From Pseudomonadota bacterium (GTDB lineage Bacteria > Pseudomonadota > Gammaproteobacteria > Burkholderiales > Burkholderiaceae_F), in contig JAKCCX010000009.1 in the NCBI GenBank assembly GCA_021838715.1, positions 1 through 64,000 of the forward strand: a DNA stretch of 64,000 nucleotides. Reading direction: 5' to 3'. Under the pieces are notes generated by a model. It was not told the DNA's origin, ran no database searches, and worked only from the letters and a program-made list of their open reading frames with translations. Both the position numbers and the translations under genes were made by a program. Positions 47,230 to 56,337 of this stretch are shown here, one piece after another; position 1 is the stretch's first letter; each line of letters begins with the position of its first letter.

Positions 47230-48624
47230 TCAGTGGGCGGTGAACCGTACGCGGTCCGGAGCCGGCTTGAACGTCCCCATCCGGCTCCACCAGGGCATCA
47301 GCGCAAAGAAGCCGAAGTAGATCGCCATGCAGAACTGCGAGATCAGGTTGCGCATCGGGTTCGGCTCCTGCATGCCGAAATACCCCAGCACGAGGAAGGC
47401 GGCGATGAACACGAAGAGCAGCACGCGGTGCCAGGTCGGGCGGTAGCGCATCGACTTCACCGGCGAGCGGTCGAGCCACGGCAGCGCGAAGAGGATCGTC
47501 ACCGAAATGGCCATCAGGATCACCCCCCAGAGCTTGGCGTCGAGCTGCACCTTGTGCACGGTCGCGAACGAAAACGCCAGCGCCGTGAGGGCCGCCACGA
47601 ACAGGCGCACGCGCCAGCCGCGAACCGTGAAGTAGGTGAGTGCGCCCAGCGCCAGCACGGCGCCGCCCAGCCAGGGCAGGAAGTCGGCGGTGGTGGCGCG
47701 CAGGATGGTGTAGAACGGCGTGAAATACCACAACGGCGCGATGTGCAGCGGCGTCTGCATCGGATCGGCGGGAATGAAGTTGTTGCCCTCCAGGAAGACC
47801 CCGCCCATTTCGGGCGCGAAGAACACCACCGCGAAATAGATGATGAAGAAGAACGCGATGCCGTAGATGTCGTGCACCGTGTAGTAGGGATGGAAGGGAA
47901 TGCCGTCGAGCGGCTTGCCGTTGTCGCCGAGGTGCTCCTTGATCTCGATGCCGTCGGGATTGTTCGAGCCGACGTCGTGCAGCGCCATGACGTGCGCCAC
48001 GATGAGCCCGATCATCACCGTGGGCATGACCATGGTGTGGAGCGCGAAGAAGCGGTTGAGCGTCGCGTCGCCGATGACGAAGTCGCCGCGGATCCAGGTC
48101 GAAAGATCCGCCCCGATCACCGGGATGGAGCTGAACAGGTTGATGATCACCTGGGCGCCCCAGAAGCTCATCTGCCCCCAGGGCAGCAGATAGCCGAAAA
48201 AGGACTCGGCCATCAGGGCGAGGAACAGCACGCAGCCGGCGATCCAGACGATCTCGCGCGGCGTGCGGTAGCTGCCGTAGAGCATCGCCCGGAAGATGTG
48301 GAAGTAGATGACGATGAAGAAGAACGAGGCGCCGACCGAGTGCATGTAGCGGATCAGCCAGCCGCCCTGCACCTCGCGCATGATGAGTTCGACCGACCAG
48401 AACGCCAGGCGCGAGTCGGGCTTGTAGTGCATCGCCAGGAAGGCGCCGCTGACGAGCTGGATGATCAGCACGACGGCGGCGATCGAGCCGAAGAAATACC
48501 AGAAGTTGAAATTCTTCGGCGCGTAGTAGCCGGCGATGTGCGTCTCGAAGATGTCCATGATCGACGGCATGCGCGCGTCGACCCAGCCGAGCAGGCCTTT
48601 GTAGCGGGGGGTATGCAGACCCAT
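47230..48624 (-). CDS. petB: Cytochrome b of the bc1 complex
   Basis: SIAAVVLIIQLVSGAFLAMHYKPD...GASFFFIVIYFHIFRAMLYGSY; APLWYFTPFYTILRA. Confidence 0.95.
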   Translation of the reverse strand: MGLHTPRYKGLLGWVDARMPSIMDIFETHIAGYYAPKNFNFWYFFGSIAAVVLIIQLVSGAFLAMHYKPDSRLAFWSVELIMREVQGGWLIRYMHSVGASFFFIVIYFHIFRAMLYGSYRTPREIVWIAGCVLFLALMAESFFGYLLPWGQMSFWGAQVIINLFSSIPVIGADLSTWIRGDFVIGDATLNRFFALHTMVMPTVMIGLIVAHVMALHDVGSNNPDGIEIKEHLGDNGKPLDGIPFHPYYTVHDIYGIAFFFIIYFAVVFFAPEMGGVFLEGNNFIPADPMQTPLHIAPLWYFTPFYTILRATTADFLPWLGGAVLALGALTYFTVRGWRVRLFVAALTALAFSFATVHKVQLDAKLWGVILMAISVTILFALPWLDRSPVKSMRYRPTWHRVLLFVFIAAFLVLGYFGMQEPNPMRNLISQFCMAIYFGFFALMPWWSRMGTFKPAPDRVRFTAH

Positions 48625-48642
48625 GGTGTCGATGCTCCCTGG

Positions 48643-49275
48643 CTAGGCATGCACCGGCGCTTCGCCGATGCGGATCGTGTGCTCGTCGAGGAACCGGTAG
48701 GGCGGCACCGCGAGGTTGTCCGCCGCGGGCTTATTCTTGAACACCCGCCCGGCCAGATCGAAGGTCGAGCCGTGACACGGACACAGAAACCCGGGCCACG
48801 GCCCCAACGGCGCCTTCACGCCGGCGGGAAACGGCCCGTTGGGCGAGCAGCCCAGATGCGTGCAGATGCCGATCACGACCAGGAATTCCGGCCGGATCGA
48901 GCGCAGCGCCGGATCTTTCATCACATACGCCGGCGTCGGGTAGTTCTGGCGCTTCGAATCCGGATCGGCGAGCGCGGTGGTGTCCTCGTGCAGGACCCGG
49001 ATCATCTCCGGCGTGCGGTGCAGGATCCATACCGGCTTGCCGCGCCACTTGACGATGCGCATGGTGCCGGGCGGGATGCCGGACACATCGACGTCGACCG
49101 GCGCGCCCGCGGCCTTGGCGCCGTCGGTCGGCCCCCAGGACGCGACATAGGGCACCGCCAGCGCCGCGACCCCCGCCCCGCCGACGATGGCGGTGGCCAC
49201 CACCGCGGTGCGTCGTTCGACATCCGGGCCGGGGGGCGGCGGAGCGGTCGTGCTGTTGTTGGTGTTGTTCGACAT
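48643..49275 (-). CDS. petA: Rieske iron-sulfur subunit of the bc1 complex
   Basis: CTHLGCSP...FLCPCHGSTFDLAGRVFKNKPAADNLAVPPYRF. Confidence 0.95.
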   Translation of the reverse strand: MSNNTNNSTTAPPPPGPDVERRTAVVATAIVGGAGVAALAVPYVASWGPTDGAKAAGAPVDVDVSGIPPGTMRIVKWRGKPVWILHRTPEMIRVLHEDTTALADPDSKRQNYPTPAYVMKDPALRSIRPEFLVVIGICTHLGCSPNGPFPAGVKAPLGPWPGFLCPCHGSTFDLAGRVFKNKPAADNLAVPPYRFLDEHTIRIGEAPVHA

Positions 49276-49394
49276 GGTTCGTTCCTCGGCCGTTTTACAT
49301 CTCGCGATCAGGATACTGCGCTGCAGCAACCTTACTGCATCATGCCAGGGTAAAATTTCATGACAGACGCACCAATCCTGACCCGTATCAATCA

Positions 49395-49685
49395 TTGGGA
49401 GGCATTGTGCACCCCACAAAGCAGGGCGCCAAGAGAAGTACTACCCCTTCGGGGAATCCCGGAGCGGGAACGCGTGCGGACGTGACCATCACCCGCACGA
49501 GCGGAAAGCGGACCGACGGCAGGACTGACAGCAGGACCGATGGCCGGACCAATGGCAGGAAGAATCCCGGCGAATTCAACTGGGTCAAGTTCTGGATCGA
49601 GATGGGCATCTATGCGCTCATCTTCAATATCGTCGCGGGGTTCATCACCTGGTACTACATTTTCCCGAAGCTGCACCTCCGGTAA
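49395..49685 (+). CDS. Single-TM hypothetical protein with RTDGRT-like repeats, divergent from the bc1 operon
   Basis: GKRTDGRTDSRTDGRTNGRKN followed by EFNWVKFWIEMGIYALIFNIVAGFITWYYIFPKLHLR. Confidence 0.55.
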   Translation: MGGIVHPTKQGAKRSTTPSGNPGAGTRADVTITRTSGKRTDGRTDSRTDGRTNGRKNPGEFNWVKFWIEMGIYALIFNIVAGFITWYYIFPKLHLR

Positions 49686-49757
49686 ACAGTAGCGACAGGC
49701 GCGTCTCCGGCCAATATCGTTCCCGGAAACCTCCATCTGGAAAAACGGATCACCGCC

Positions 49758-50162
49758 ATGGGACTGGTCTACGCCGACGTCGAAATCGAAAACTGTTTCA
49801 ACCATCGCAGGCTGACCGTCAGCGCCGTCGTGGACTCCGGCGCGGTATTCCTATGCGTGCCCGAGCACATCGCTGTGCAACTTGGATTTGACGCCACGGA
49901 AACCGAAACGCGGGAAGTCCGGATGGCGAACGGGCACGTCCAGGCCGTGCCCATCATCGGCCCACTGCGGATCCGCTTCGCGGGGCGGCACTGCGACTGC
50001 TCCGCGCTGGTCCTGGGCGACGAAACACTCTTCGGAGCGGTGCCAATGGAGATGATGGATCTCGTCGTGCATCCGGCGACGCGGCAACTTTCCGTCCATC
50101 CCGAGAGTCCGTATGTCCCCAGGGCGCACGCCAAATCGGCACGCCGCGCAGCCACGCCATAA
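49758..50162 (+). CDS. Retropepsin-like (clan AA) aspartic protease family protein
   Basis: VSAVVDSGAVFLCVPEHIAVQLGF (D-S-G motif). Confidence 0.72.
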   Translation: MGLVYADVEIENCFNHRRLTVSAVVDSGAVFLCVPEHIAVQLGFDATETETREVRMANGHVQAVPIIGPLRIRFAGRHCDCSALVLGDETLFGAVPMEMMDLVVHPATRQLSVHPESPYVPRAHAKSARRAATP

Positions 50163-50193
50163 AAAATGGGAGCCGGTAGGCTCCCATTTTTTA
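50159..50193. terminator. Rho-independent terminator (likely bidirectional)
   Basis: taaaaaATGGGAGCCggtaGGCTCCCATttttta. Confidence 0.85.
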
Positions 50194-50251
50194 TGGGATC
50201 CGCCGGCGCCGGGTTGCGGCGCGGGCGGATTTGCTGCAGGTACTTCGGCGA

Positions 50252-51073
50252 TTACTTCAGGGACTGGACGTAGGCCGCCACATCCTTGAAATCCTGATCG
50301 CTCAGGTTGGCCACCAGGGCCGCCATCTGGTCGATCTGCCGCTGGCCGGAACGGATCGCGACCAACTGCTGATAGACGTAGTCGGCGTGCTGGCTGGCCA
50401 GGCGGGGGATCGACCCCTGTCCGGCGGCGGCCGGGCCGTGGCACATCTGGCAGGGCAGCAGGCCTTTGGACATATCGCCGTTCAGGAACAGCGATTGGCC
50501 GTGGGCGATGTTGCCGTTGACCTCTCCGGTGGCCGGAGCGGCCGGGGTCTGCTTCGAGAAGAATTCAGCCAGCGCGTTCATGGTCGGTTGATCCAGATCG
50601 CGGGCCACGCCCTTCATGAAGTCCCAGGCCTTCTCTTCGTTGCGCGGAGTGCGCTCGGACTTGTAGTCGTTCGAGTGCACGTACCCCGTGTAGGGCTTGC
50701 GCCAGCCGGTGATGTCCTTGAACCACATCTCGACGTAGCCCTCGTGGGTCACGTTCTTGGCCTGCCACGTCTCCCACTGGTTGAGGTTGTGGAAGTTGAT
50801 CAGCTGGTTGACGATGTAGTCCTTCTGCTGGCCGGCCAGGTTCGGGAAGATCGGGTTGACCGATCGCCCGCCAGGACCGTGGCAGGAGGAACACCAGGTC
50901 ACGGCCAGGTGCTGCGCGCGTGCGGGCGCGAGTTCCTGGGCCAGGGCCTTGGTGTTGGCGTCATCCAGTTCACTGGCGTTCGCAACCACTGCGAACGTCG
51001 AGGTCACCGCCAGCGCGATCCCGGTGAGGAGGCTGGCCACTCGCGGCAAGTTCCGCGTCATCTTCGTCTCCAT
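50252..51073 (-). CDS. Diheme cytochrome c (c4-type)
   Basis: Signal peptide; CSSCH and CQMCH motifs; two c4-like domains. Confidence 0.88.
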   Translation of the reverse strand: METKMTRNLPRVASLLTGIALAVTSTFAVVANASELDDANTKALAQELAPARAQHLAVTWCSSCHGPGGRSVNPIFPNLAGQQKDYIVNQLINFHNLNQWETWQAKNVTHEGYVEMWFKDITGWRKPYTGYVHSNDYKSERTPRNEEKAWDFMKGVARDLDQPTMNALAEFFSKQTPAAPATGEVNGNIAHGQSLFLNGDMSKGLLPCQMCHGPAAAGQGSIPRLASQHADYVYQQLVAIRSGQRQIDQMAALVANLSDQDFKDVAAYVQSLK

Positions 51074-51099
51074 GTTTGGTTCTCCTGCGCGGGCCACGG

Positions 51100-52536
51100 T
51101 TAGAACACCCACCAGATTGCGCCGGTCAGACGGTTGAAGTCGGACGGGTTGGTGTTTCCTGCATAACCCGGGATGCCCGACGTGTACCCATCAAGCTTGT
51201 TGAACGCCTGGTACATCAGGCTGAACCGCAAATCCTGCATCGGCAGATAGTTCAGTTCCAGCGTCCAGAAGTTGGTTGCGGCGTTTCCGGTGGCGATGTA
51301 GCCGGCGTTGGGATCCTGATACGCGGCACCCGTTCCCGTGAAGTCCGTCCAACCCAGGGTCACACCGTACTGGCGGTTGTAGTACGCGGTGCCGCGGATG
51401 TTGAACTCTTTCAGGGTGTTGTCGCCATAGCCGTTCGCTGCCTGATTGCTGTGCTCGATGATGTACGAACCCGATGCCGTGTACACCCAGGGCTCGCCCT
51501 TGTTGTACTGGTACTGGCTGTCGAGGCCGATATCGCGGTAGTAGTTGAACGCGCCGGGAGTTACGCCGGTCGAGCAGTTTTGGCTGCTGATGGCATTGCC
51601 GCTTCCGTCAACCGTGATATTGCAGGTCCGCGCGTCGGTGCCGAACAAGCCGGCCTCAAACGAGTTGTAACCCCAATCGTGGCTGTACGCGATGCGGTAG
51701 TAGGGCGCATAGTTGTCGAGCGCCTCGCCCGTCCCCTGGTTGGTGGTCGAATTTACGCTGATCGTCCCGCCCGGGTTGGCACCATTGCCCCAGTTGAACT
51801 CGTTCAAAGCGCCGTTGGTATTGCGACGCAGAGCGAATTCGGCATAGATCGTCTTATGCCACCACACATAGGTACCCAAACCGACGGTCGCACCCGGGGT
51901 GCTGAAGTTGTCGAGGAAGGTGCCCGGAACGGCCGGTCCGACGAGGGGGGACGGATAGTTGTTGTACGGGAACCAGGGGAAGCGCCAGGCGGGGACCGTA
52001 TTCCAGACGTCCTGCATCGTGTAGTCGTTGTTGACGTACACACCCAGGACCGCTTCCGGCTCCAGCGAGCTCGAGGTCGTGAACCGGTGGACATAACGGG
52101 CTTCCGTGTTGTCGACCGTCGGCGTGAAGCTTGCCGTTCCCGGCATCCCCGCATTGCTGCCGGACATCTGGCCGAACACGCCCAGGTTGTCGGTGATCCG
52201 GCCACCGAAGAAGACGCTGTACTGGGTGAGCTGGGCATGGTTCAGCCCGGCCGACGAAGCGCCGGCGCCGGACTTGACGCCCGGCATCGTGTCGTACTCG
52301 CCCATCAGCGCGAACGCCAGCGGGATCGGCTGGGCTTCGCCGAAGGTGTAACCGTTGAGTTTGAACTCGCGGCCATACGCAGTCAGCTCGGGATAGCTGA
52401 TGTGACAAGCGGCACAGTTGTGCCCCGTCTGGCGCGCGAACAGCGGAATCGCCTGCGCAGGCGCGGTCAGCCCGAGGTAGGCCGCGCCGGCAAGGAGACC
52501 GGCCGCCAGCCAACGGGCGTAGCGAATCAGAGTCAT
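51100..52536 (-). CDS. Outer-membrane monoheme cytochrome-porin fusion (Cyc2-like architecture)
   Basis: Signal peptide, IPLFARQTGHNCAACHISYPELTAYGREFKLNGYTF (CXXCH), then ~420 aa beta-barrel-like sequence ending in ...IWWVF (C-terminal Phe). Start at MTLIRYARWL. Confidence 0.72.
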   Translation of the reverse strand: MTLIRYARWLAAGLLAGAAYLGLTAPAQAIPLFARQTGHNCAACHISYPELTAYGREFKLNGYTFGEAQPIPLAFALMGEYDTMPGVKSGAGASSAGLNHAQLTQYSVFFGGRITDNLGVFGQMSGSNAGMPGTASFTPTVDNTEARYVHRFTTSSSLEPEAVLGVYVNNDYTMQDVWNTVPAWRFPWFPYNNYPSPLVGPAVPGTFLDNFSTPGATVGLGTYVWWHKTIYAEFALRRNTNGALNEFNWGNGANPGGTISVNSTTNQGTGEALDNYAPYYRIAYSHDWGYNSFEAGLFGTDARTCNITVDGSGNAISSQNCSTGVTPGAFNYYRDIGLDSQYQYNKGEPWVYTASGSYIIEHSNQAANGYGDNTLKEFNIRGTAYYNRQYGVTLGWTDFTGTGAAYQDPNAGYIATGNAATNFWTLELNYLPMQDLRFSLMYQAFNKLDGYTSGIPGYAGNTNPSDFNRLTGAIWWVF

Positions 52537-52839
52537 GAAGCTCCTCCTGGTGGATGGAAGGGTGATTTGTTGCTTGAAGTCGTGCTCCGGCTGCGGCCTC
52601 ACCCCCTTGCGACCGCAACGCGTTTCCTGCCGATGTTGCAAGCGGAATGGACGCTCTCTCCTCGCGTCCATTGCGCTCCCGAATCCTAAGAGAGAACCTT
52701 TTCCAATTGCAACTTAAAGAGTGTTAATTGTTGCAGTTGTGCGACACCCGTAAGTGGGAGTGTGCGCAAAGGGGTTGCAAAGGCGTATACCGAGCCGCCC
52801 CGCACCGCGCACCGGCGACATGGACGTTCCCGGTACCAT

Positions 52840-54501
52840 ATGCGTTTTCTCCGCTGGCCGGCTCCTCGCATGAAACCCCGCATTCCCAACGGCTTCTGGG
52901 CACTCGCAATCCTGGTCCTCTGGGGCCTGGGCGTGGTCGCTCTGCTCGATCGCTCTCCCTATGGTCTGGACGAGGCCACCGCGCGGGCGGTGCTCGTGCT
53001 CTGGTCGGCATCCGATCACGTCGCGGCGCCCGTCGTCACGCTTTCGGTTCCCGACTTCCGGGCGCTGTTCCTGCTGCCGGCGGGAATCCTGTTCTCGGGC
53101 AGCCTGGTCGCCGCGAAGCTCGCCACCCTGCTCTACCTCGTGGCGGCGGTGCTGCTGCTGTTCCTGCGGCGGCGCGCGCAAGGGGACGCCGAAACGCCGC
53201 TGCTGGCCTCCGGGCTGCTGTTGCTGTCGCCGCTGGCCATCAACGCCATCGACCGCATCGCTGTCGGGCCGTACCTCCTCGTCACCTTCCTCGCCGGCGC
53301 ATGGGCCGACGAGTCCTATCGCACCCATCGTCTGCGGTTCGGCGGCTTCTTCTTCGCCCAGCTGCTGTTCAGCATCGCGGCGATCACGCTGCATCCGGCC
53401 GGCTTGGCCTATCCGCTGGTGCTGCTGTGGTCCTGGCTGCGCAATCCGCCGCCCGAGCCGCAGGCACGGAGCGTGATTCCGGGGCGGGAGCGCACCCACG
53501 TCCTGATCGGGCTCGTCGTGGCGATGCTGCTGGGCCTTGCGCTTGCGTGGGGCTGGCCGCTGCAGCATTGGCTCGCCAACCCCGTGCGCGCCTTGGGGGC
53601 CGACGTCTTCGCCTTCCCGCGGGAGAATCTGTCCATGGGCGCAACGCCGTGGCTGCTCGGCGCCCTGGTGGCGGCCGCGCTCGCCGCCGTGGTGATCGGC
53701 GTGCGCCGGTCCCTGCGCGAGGACCGCTTTGCCGCAACGCTGGTCGTCGCAGCCGCAATCGGATTGGCGACCGGCGATTCCACCTTTGCCCTGGTCGTGT
53801 TCGTGCTCATCCTCTATTGGGGGTTTCCGCAGCTGCTGCGCGTCCATCTCGGCCATGCGCAGGGCCTGGCGACGGGATTCGCGTCGCAGCGCGGCATGGC
53901 GTTCGCCGCCCTGCTCGTGCTGTCCACGGCGTTCCTGGTGATCGACCGGGGGCACTACTCCAACCAGCGCCTGGGCCTGCAAACGTTGTCGCCGCACGAT
54001 CAATTGATCTCCGCGCTGAGCGACGCCGTGCAGGCCGAACAGGCGAAGCGGGAAAAGGAGCGCCGCCCCGGGGTCATGACGGCGGTCGACCGCGCCAAGG
54101 CGAGCGTGAAGGTCGCCAGCCAGTGGCCGGGGCGCACGATGATCGCCTGCGGCTGCAGCACCCTGCCGCTGCCGCCGGCCTCGCGGGATCTCCGCGCGTT
54201 TGCGGCCAATCTCCACGGGCTCGATTATGTGATCTTCGATCCGCGGACGCCGCAGAACCGCCCCTTGTCGCAGGACTTCGCCATGCTGGGCGGCTCGAAC
54301 AGCACGACGGTGGCGCTGCAGGAAGGGGGCGTGGTGCTACGGCTGGCGGCGGCGCGGACGCAGGGAGCACCGGCGCCGGTTGCGCCCGCGCCGGCCAAGG
54401 CGCCGGGCGGCGCCGCGAGCGCGTCCGCATTGCCGAAGCCCGCGGATTCCGGGGCAAAACCCGCCGCCGGGCCTGCGGCCACCTCGTCCTCGAAGAAGTA
54501 G
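52840..54501 (+). CDS. Multi-TM ArnT/PMT-like glycosyltransferase-type membrane protein
   Basis: Many TM helices; LLDRSPYGLDEATARAVL N-terminal loop; Ala/Pro-rich C-terminus. Confidence 0.5.
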   Translation: MRFLRWPAPRMKPRIPNGFWALAILVLWGLGVVALLDRSPYGLDEATARAVLVLWSASDHVAAPVVTLSVPDFRALFLLPAGILFSGSLVAAKLATLLYLVAAVLLLFLRRRAQGDAETPLLASGLLLLSPLAINAIDRIAVGPYLLVTFLAGAWADESYRTHRLRFGGFFFAQLLFSIAAITLHPAGLAYPLVLLWSWLRNPPPEPQARSVIPGRERTHVLIGLVVAMLLGLALAWGWPLQHWLANPVRALGADVFAFPRENLSMGATPWLLGALVAAALAAVVIGVRRSLREDRFAATLVVAAAIGLATGDSTFALVVFVLILYWGFPQLLRVHLGHAQGLATGFASQRGMAFAALLVLSTAFLVIDRGHYSNQRLGLQTLSPHDQLISALSDAVQAEQAKREKERRPGVMTAVDRAKASVKVASQWPGRTMIACGCSTLPLPPASRDLRAFAANLHGLDYVIFDPRTPQNRPLSQDFAMLGGSNSTTVALQEGGVVLRLAAARTQGAPAPVAPAPAKAPGGAASASALPKPADSGAKPAAGPAATSSSKK

Positions 54502-54508
54502 GTGCGCC

Positions 54509-54709
54509 ATGCCGATCAAGGAACTGCTGATCTACTGCTTCGTCGCGACGAGCTCGATGATCCTCATGTCGTTCGTCGCGCACATGCTCGTGGGGGGATT
54601 GGTAAGTCCGCGCACCGAGTTGTTCGTGCAGATCGGGCTTTGCGGAACCGTGGCGACGCTGATCGGTTTCATGGCGTGGGACGTGGCGAAGCGGCGGAGG
54701 AAGAAGTAG
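54509..54709 (+). CDS. Two-TM hypothetical protein
   Basis: MPIKELLIYCFVATSSMILMSFVAHMLVGGLVSPRTELFVQIGLCGTVATLIGFMAWDVAKRRRKK. Confidence 0.6.
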   Translation: MPIKELLIYCFVATSSMILMSFVAHMLVGGLVSPRTELFVQIGLCGTVATLIGFMAWDVAKRRRKK

Positions 54710-54737
54710 CGCGGCAAACCTCGCGGCTTTTCTTCGC

Positions 54738-54777
54738 GCCCTCGCCCCCGGCCTCTCCCGCAAGCGGGAAAGGGGGA
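54738..54777. repeat. REP-like palindrome copy 3 (diverged)
   Basis: gccctcgcccccggcctctcccgcaagcgggaaaggggga. Confidence 0.75.
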
Positions 54778-54826
54778 AACCGTTTCCCCCGTTGCCGTAT
54801 TCCGCCCTGCAAACGGGAGAGGAAAT

Positions 54827-55306
54827 TCAGGATTGCGCGGCGGGTTTCTCCAGGCGCTTGATCGCGTCCTGCGCGGCACGGTACTGCGCGTCGTCCTCGA
54901 ACTGCCCGCGCGCAAAGACATACTGCATGCGGTTGCCCTGCCGATCGAGTCCGGTGACGCCGAACGACTTGCCCGCGTAATCGCCGTAGAGCTTGATCGT
55001 CTTGACCAGATCGATGCGCGTACCGCTGCGCAACTCGACGACGACGATTTCCTCGTCGCCGTTGACCTCGATGTGCACGGGCGACGACGGCAGCGCCATC
55101 ATCCGCATCCGCAGCATGCGGTTGACACCGGCGAGGAAAAAGAAGGTGCCGAGAAACACCAGGACGTAGGTGACGTTGTGCTCATGGCGGAACCACTCGA
55201 CGCCGCCGAAATAGAGCAGGAAAAATACGGTGGGGACGTAGAGCAGGATGTCCCAGAGGAGCCCCTTTTCGTCCGGCTGGAGGTCGAATTTTGCGGGTTT
55301 TGCCAC
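54827..55306 (-). CDS. Hypothetical two-TM protein with a PH-like C-terminal domain
   Basis: GLLWDILLYVPTVFFLLYFGGVEWFRHEHNVTYVLVFLGTFFFLAGVNRML; last gene of the 57.4-54.8 kb minus-strand operon. Confidence 0.55.
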   Translation of the reverse strand: MAKPAKFDLQPDEKGLLWDILLYVPTVFFLLYFGGVEWFRHEHNVTYVLVFLGTFFFLAGVNRMLRMRMMALPSSPVHIEVNGDEEIVVVELRSGTRIDLVKTIKLYGDYAGKSFGVTGLDRQGNRMQYVFARGQFEDDAQYRAAQDAIKRLEKPAAQS

Positions 55307-55332
55307 GGTGTCGGTTCTTTCCTCTTTTCTCC

Positions 55333-55374
55333 ACCCTCACCCCCGCCCTCTCCCGCCGTCGCGGGAGAGGGGGA
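55333..55374. repeat. REP-like palindrome copy 4
   Basis: accctcacccccgccctctcccgccgtcgcgggagaggggga. Confidence 0.85.
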
Positions 55375-55409
55375 AGATCGGGTTTCGCTCCGGGGTTTTT
55401 CGGCTCGCG

Positions 55410-56030
55410 CTAGCCCATCGTCCCGGAATTGGCGTCGGGGAGGATTTTCTTGATCGCGTCCTGCATTTCGCCATACAGCATCTTGCCGGCCTCGGTTTCG
55501 CGGACGATGCCGTTCTTGTCGATGGCGAAAGTCCATGGATCGCCCATCACCCGGAACGCCTTGTAGGCCTGCGGGTTCATGTACTGATCCATGTGGATGA
55601 AGATGACCTGGTTGCCATACTTGTCGAGCAGTGCCTTGGCGACCTGCAACTGCTCGTCGCATTCGGTGCAGTGCCCGGGGGTCGCAAAAACGAGCAGGAT
55701 GGGCTTGTGCAACGTCAGCGCCTTGGCCACCGAGTACTGGTACATGCGCGGATCGGGCTCGCGGTAGGTCGTGACCTTCGAAAGGTCCCCTCCGGCGTCG
55801 GCGAGCGTCTTGGTATCGACCGCCGGCGCATGGGTTCCGACTGCCAGGCCACGGAAGATCCCGCCATAGCTCCCGTCATTGCTGCACGCCGAGAGGGCGA
55901 TCGTGGCCGCCACCGCCGCGCCCAGCGCGAAGCGGGACCATCCCGCCCCCGCGGCACCGCGTCCGCTTCCATCGACTGCCGCCGCCTGCCCGGAGCCGCT
56001 CGCGCCTCGCCTGCCATCCATCGGCTTCAT
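55410..56030 (-). CDS. Thioredoxin-fold lipoprotein
   Basis: Lipobox LSACSND; KPILLVFATPGHCTECDEQLQVAKALLDKYGNQVIFIHMD. Confidence 0.72.
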   Translation of the reverse strand: MKPMDGRRGASGSGQAAAVDGSGRGAAGAGWSRFALGAAVAATIALSACSNDGSYGGIFRGLAVGTHAPAVDTKTLADAGGDLSKVTTYREPDPRMYQYSVAKALTLHKPILLVFATPGHCTECDEQLQVAKALLDKYGNQVIFIHMDQYMNPQAYKAFRVMGDPWTFAIDKNGIVRETEAGKMLYGEMQDAIKKILPDANSGTMG

Positions 56031-56044
56031 GGGAACCTCCTGCG

Positions 56045-56302
56045 TCAGAAAAGGATGCCGCCCAACATTTGCAGCGCGCCGAACACCACCGCCAACAACA
56101 CTCCGACGATGATCGCCAGAAACATGATCTTTTCGCCCAGCTTCGGCTTCTCCGGCCGATTCTTGCTGAACCAGAAAATGGCGATGATGACGGTGAAGGT
56201 GATGATGCCAACCAGCAGAAACGCGAAGACCGCTTCGCTGAACTGCTGGCTGCGCATCCCTTCGATCGTGAAGTCGAGGGCGTGGGACGGCTTTTGGTAC
56301 AT
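56045..56302 (-). CDS. Two-TM hypothetical protein
   Basis: MYQKPSHALDFTIEGMRSQQFSEAVFAFLLVGIITFTVIIAIFWF...; start inferred at 56302. Confidence 0.55.
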   Translation of the reverse strand: MYQKPSHALDFTIEGMRSQQFSEAVFAFLLVGIITFTVIIAIFWFSKNRPEKPKLGEKIMFLAIIVGVLLAVVFGALQMLGGILF

Positions 56303-56337
56303 GGCGGGAGATGCCTGGAAAAATCCGGGGGACGCCC

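Noticed and set aside
46135-49353. 1072-aa plus-strand ORF
   Set aside because: Antisense to petABC; same high-GC shadow-ORF composition.
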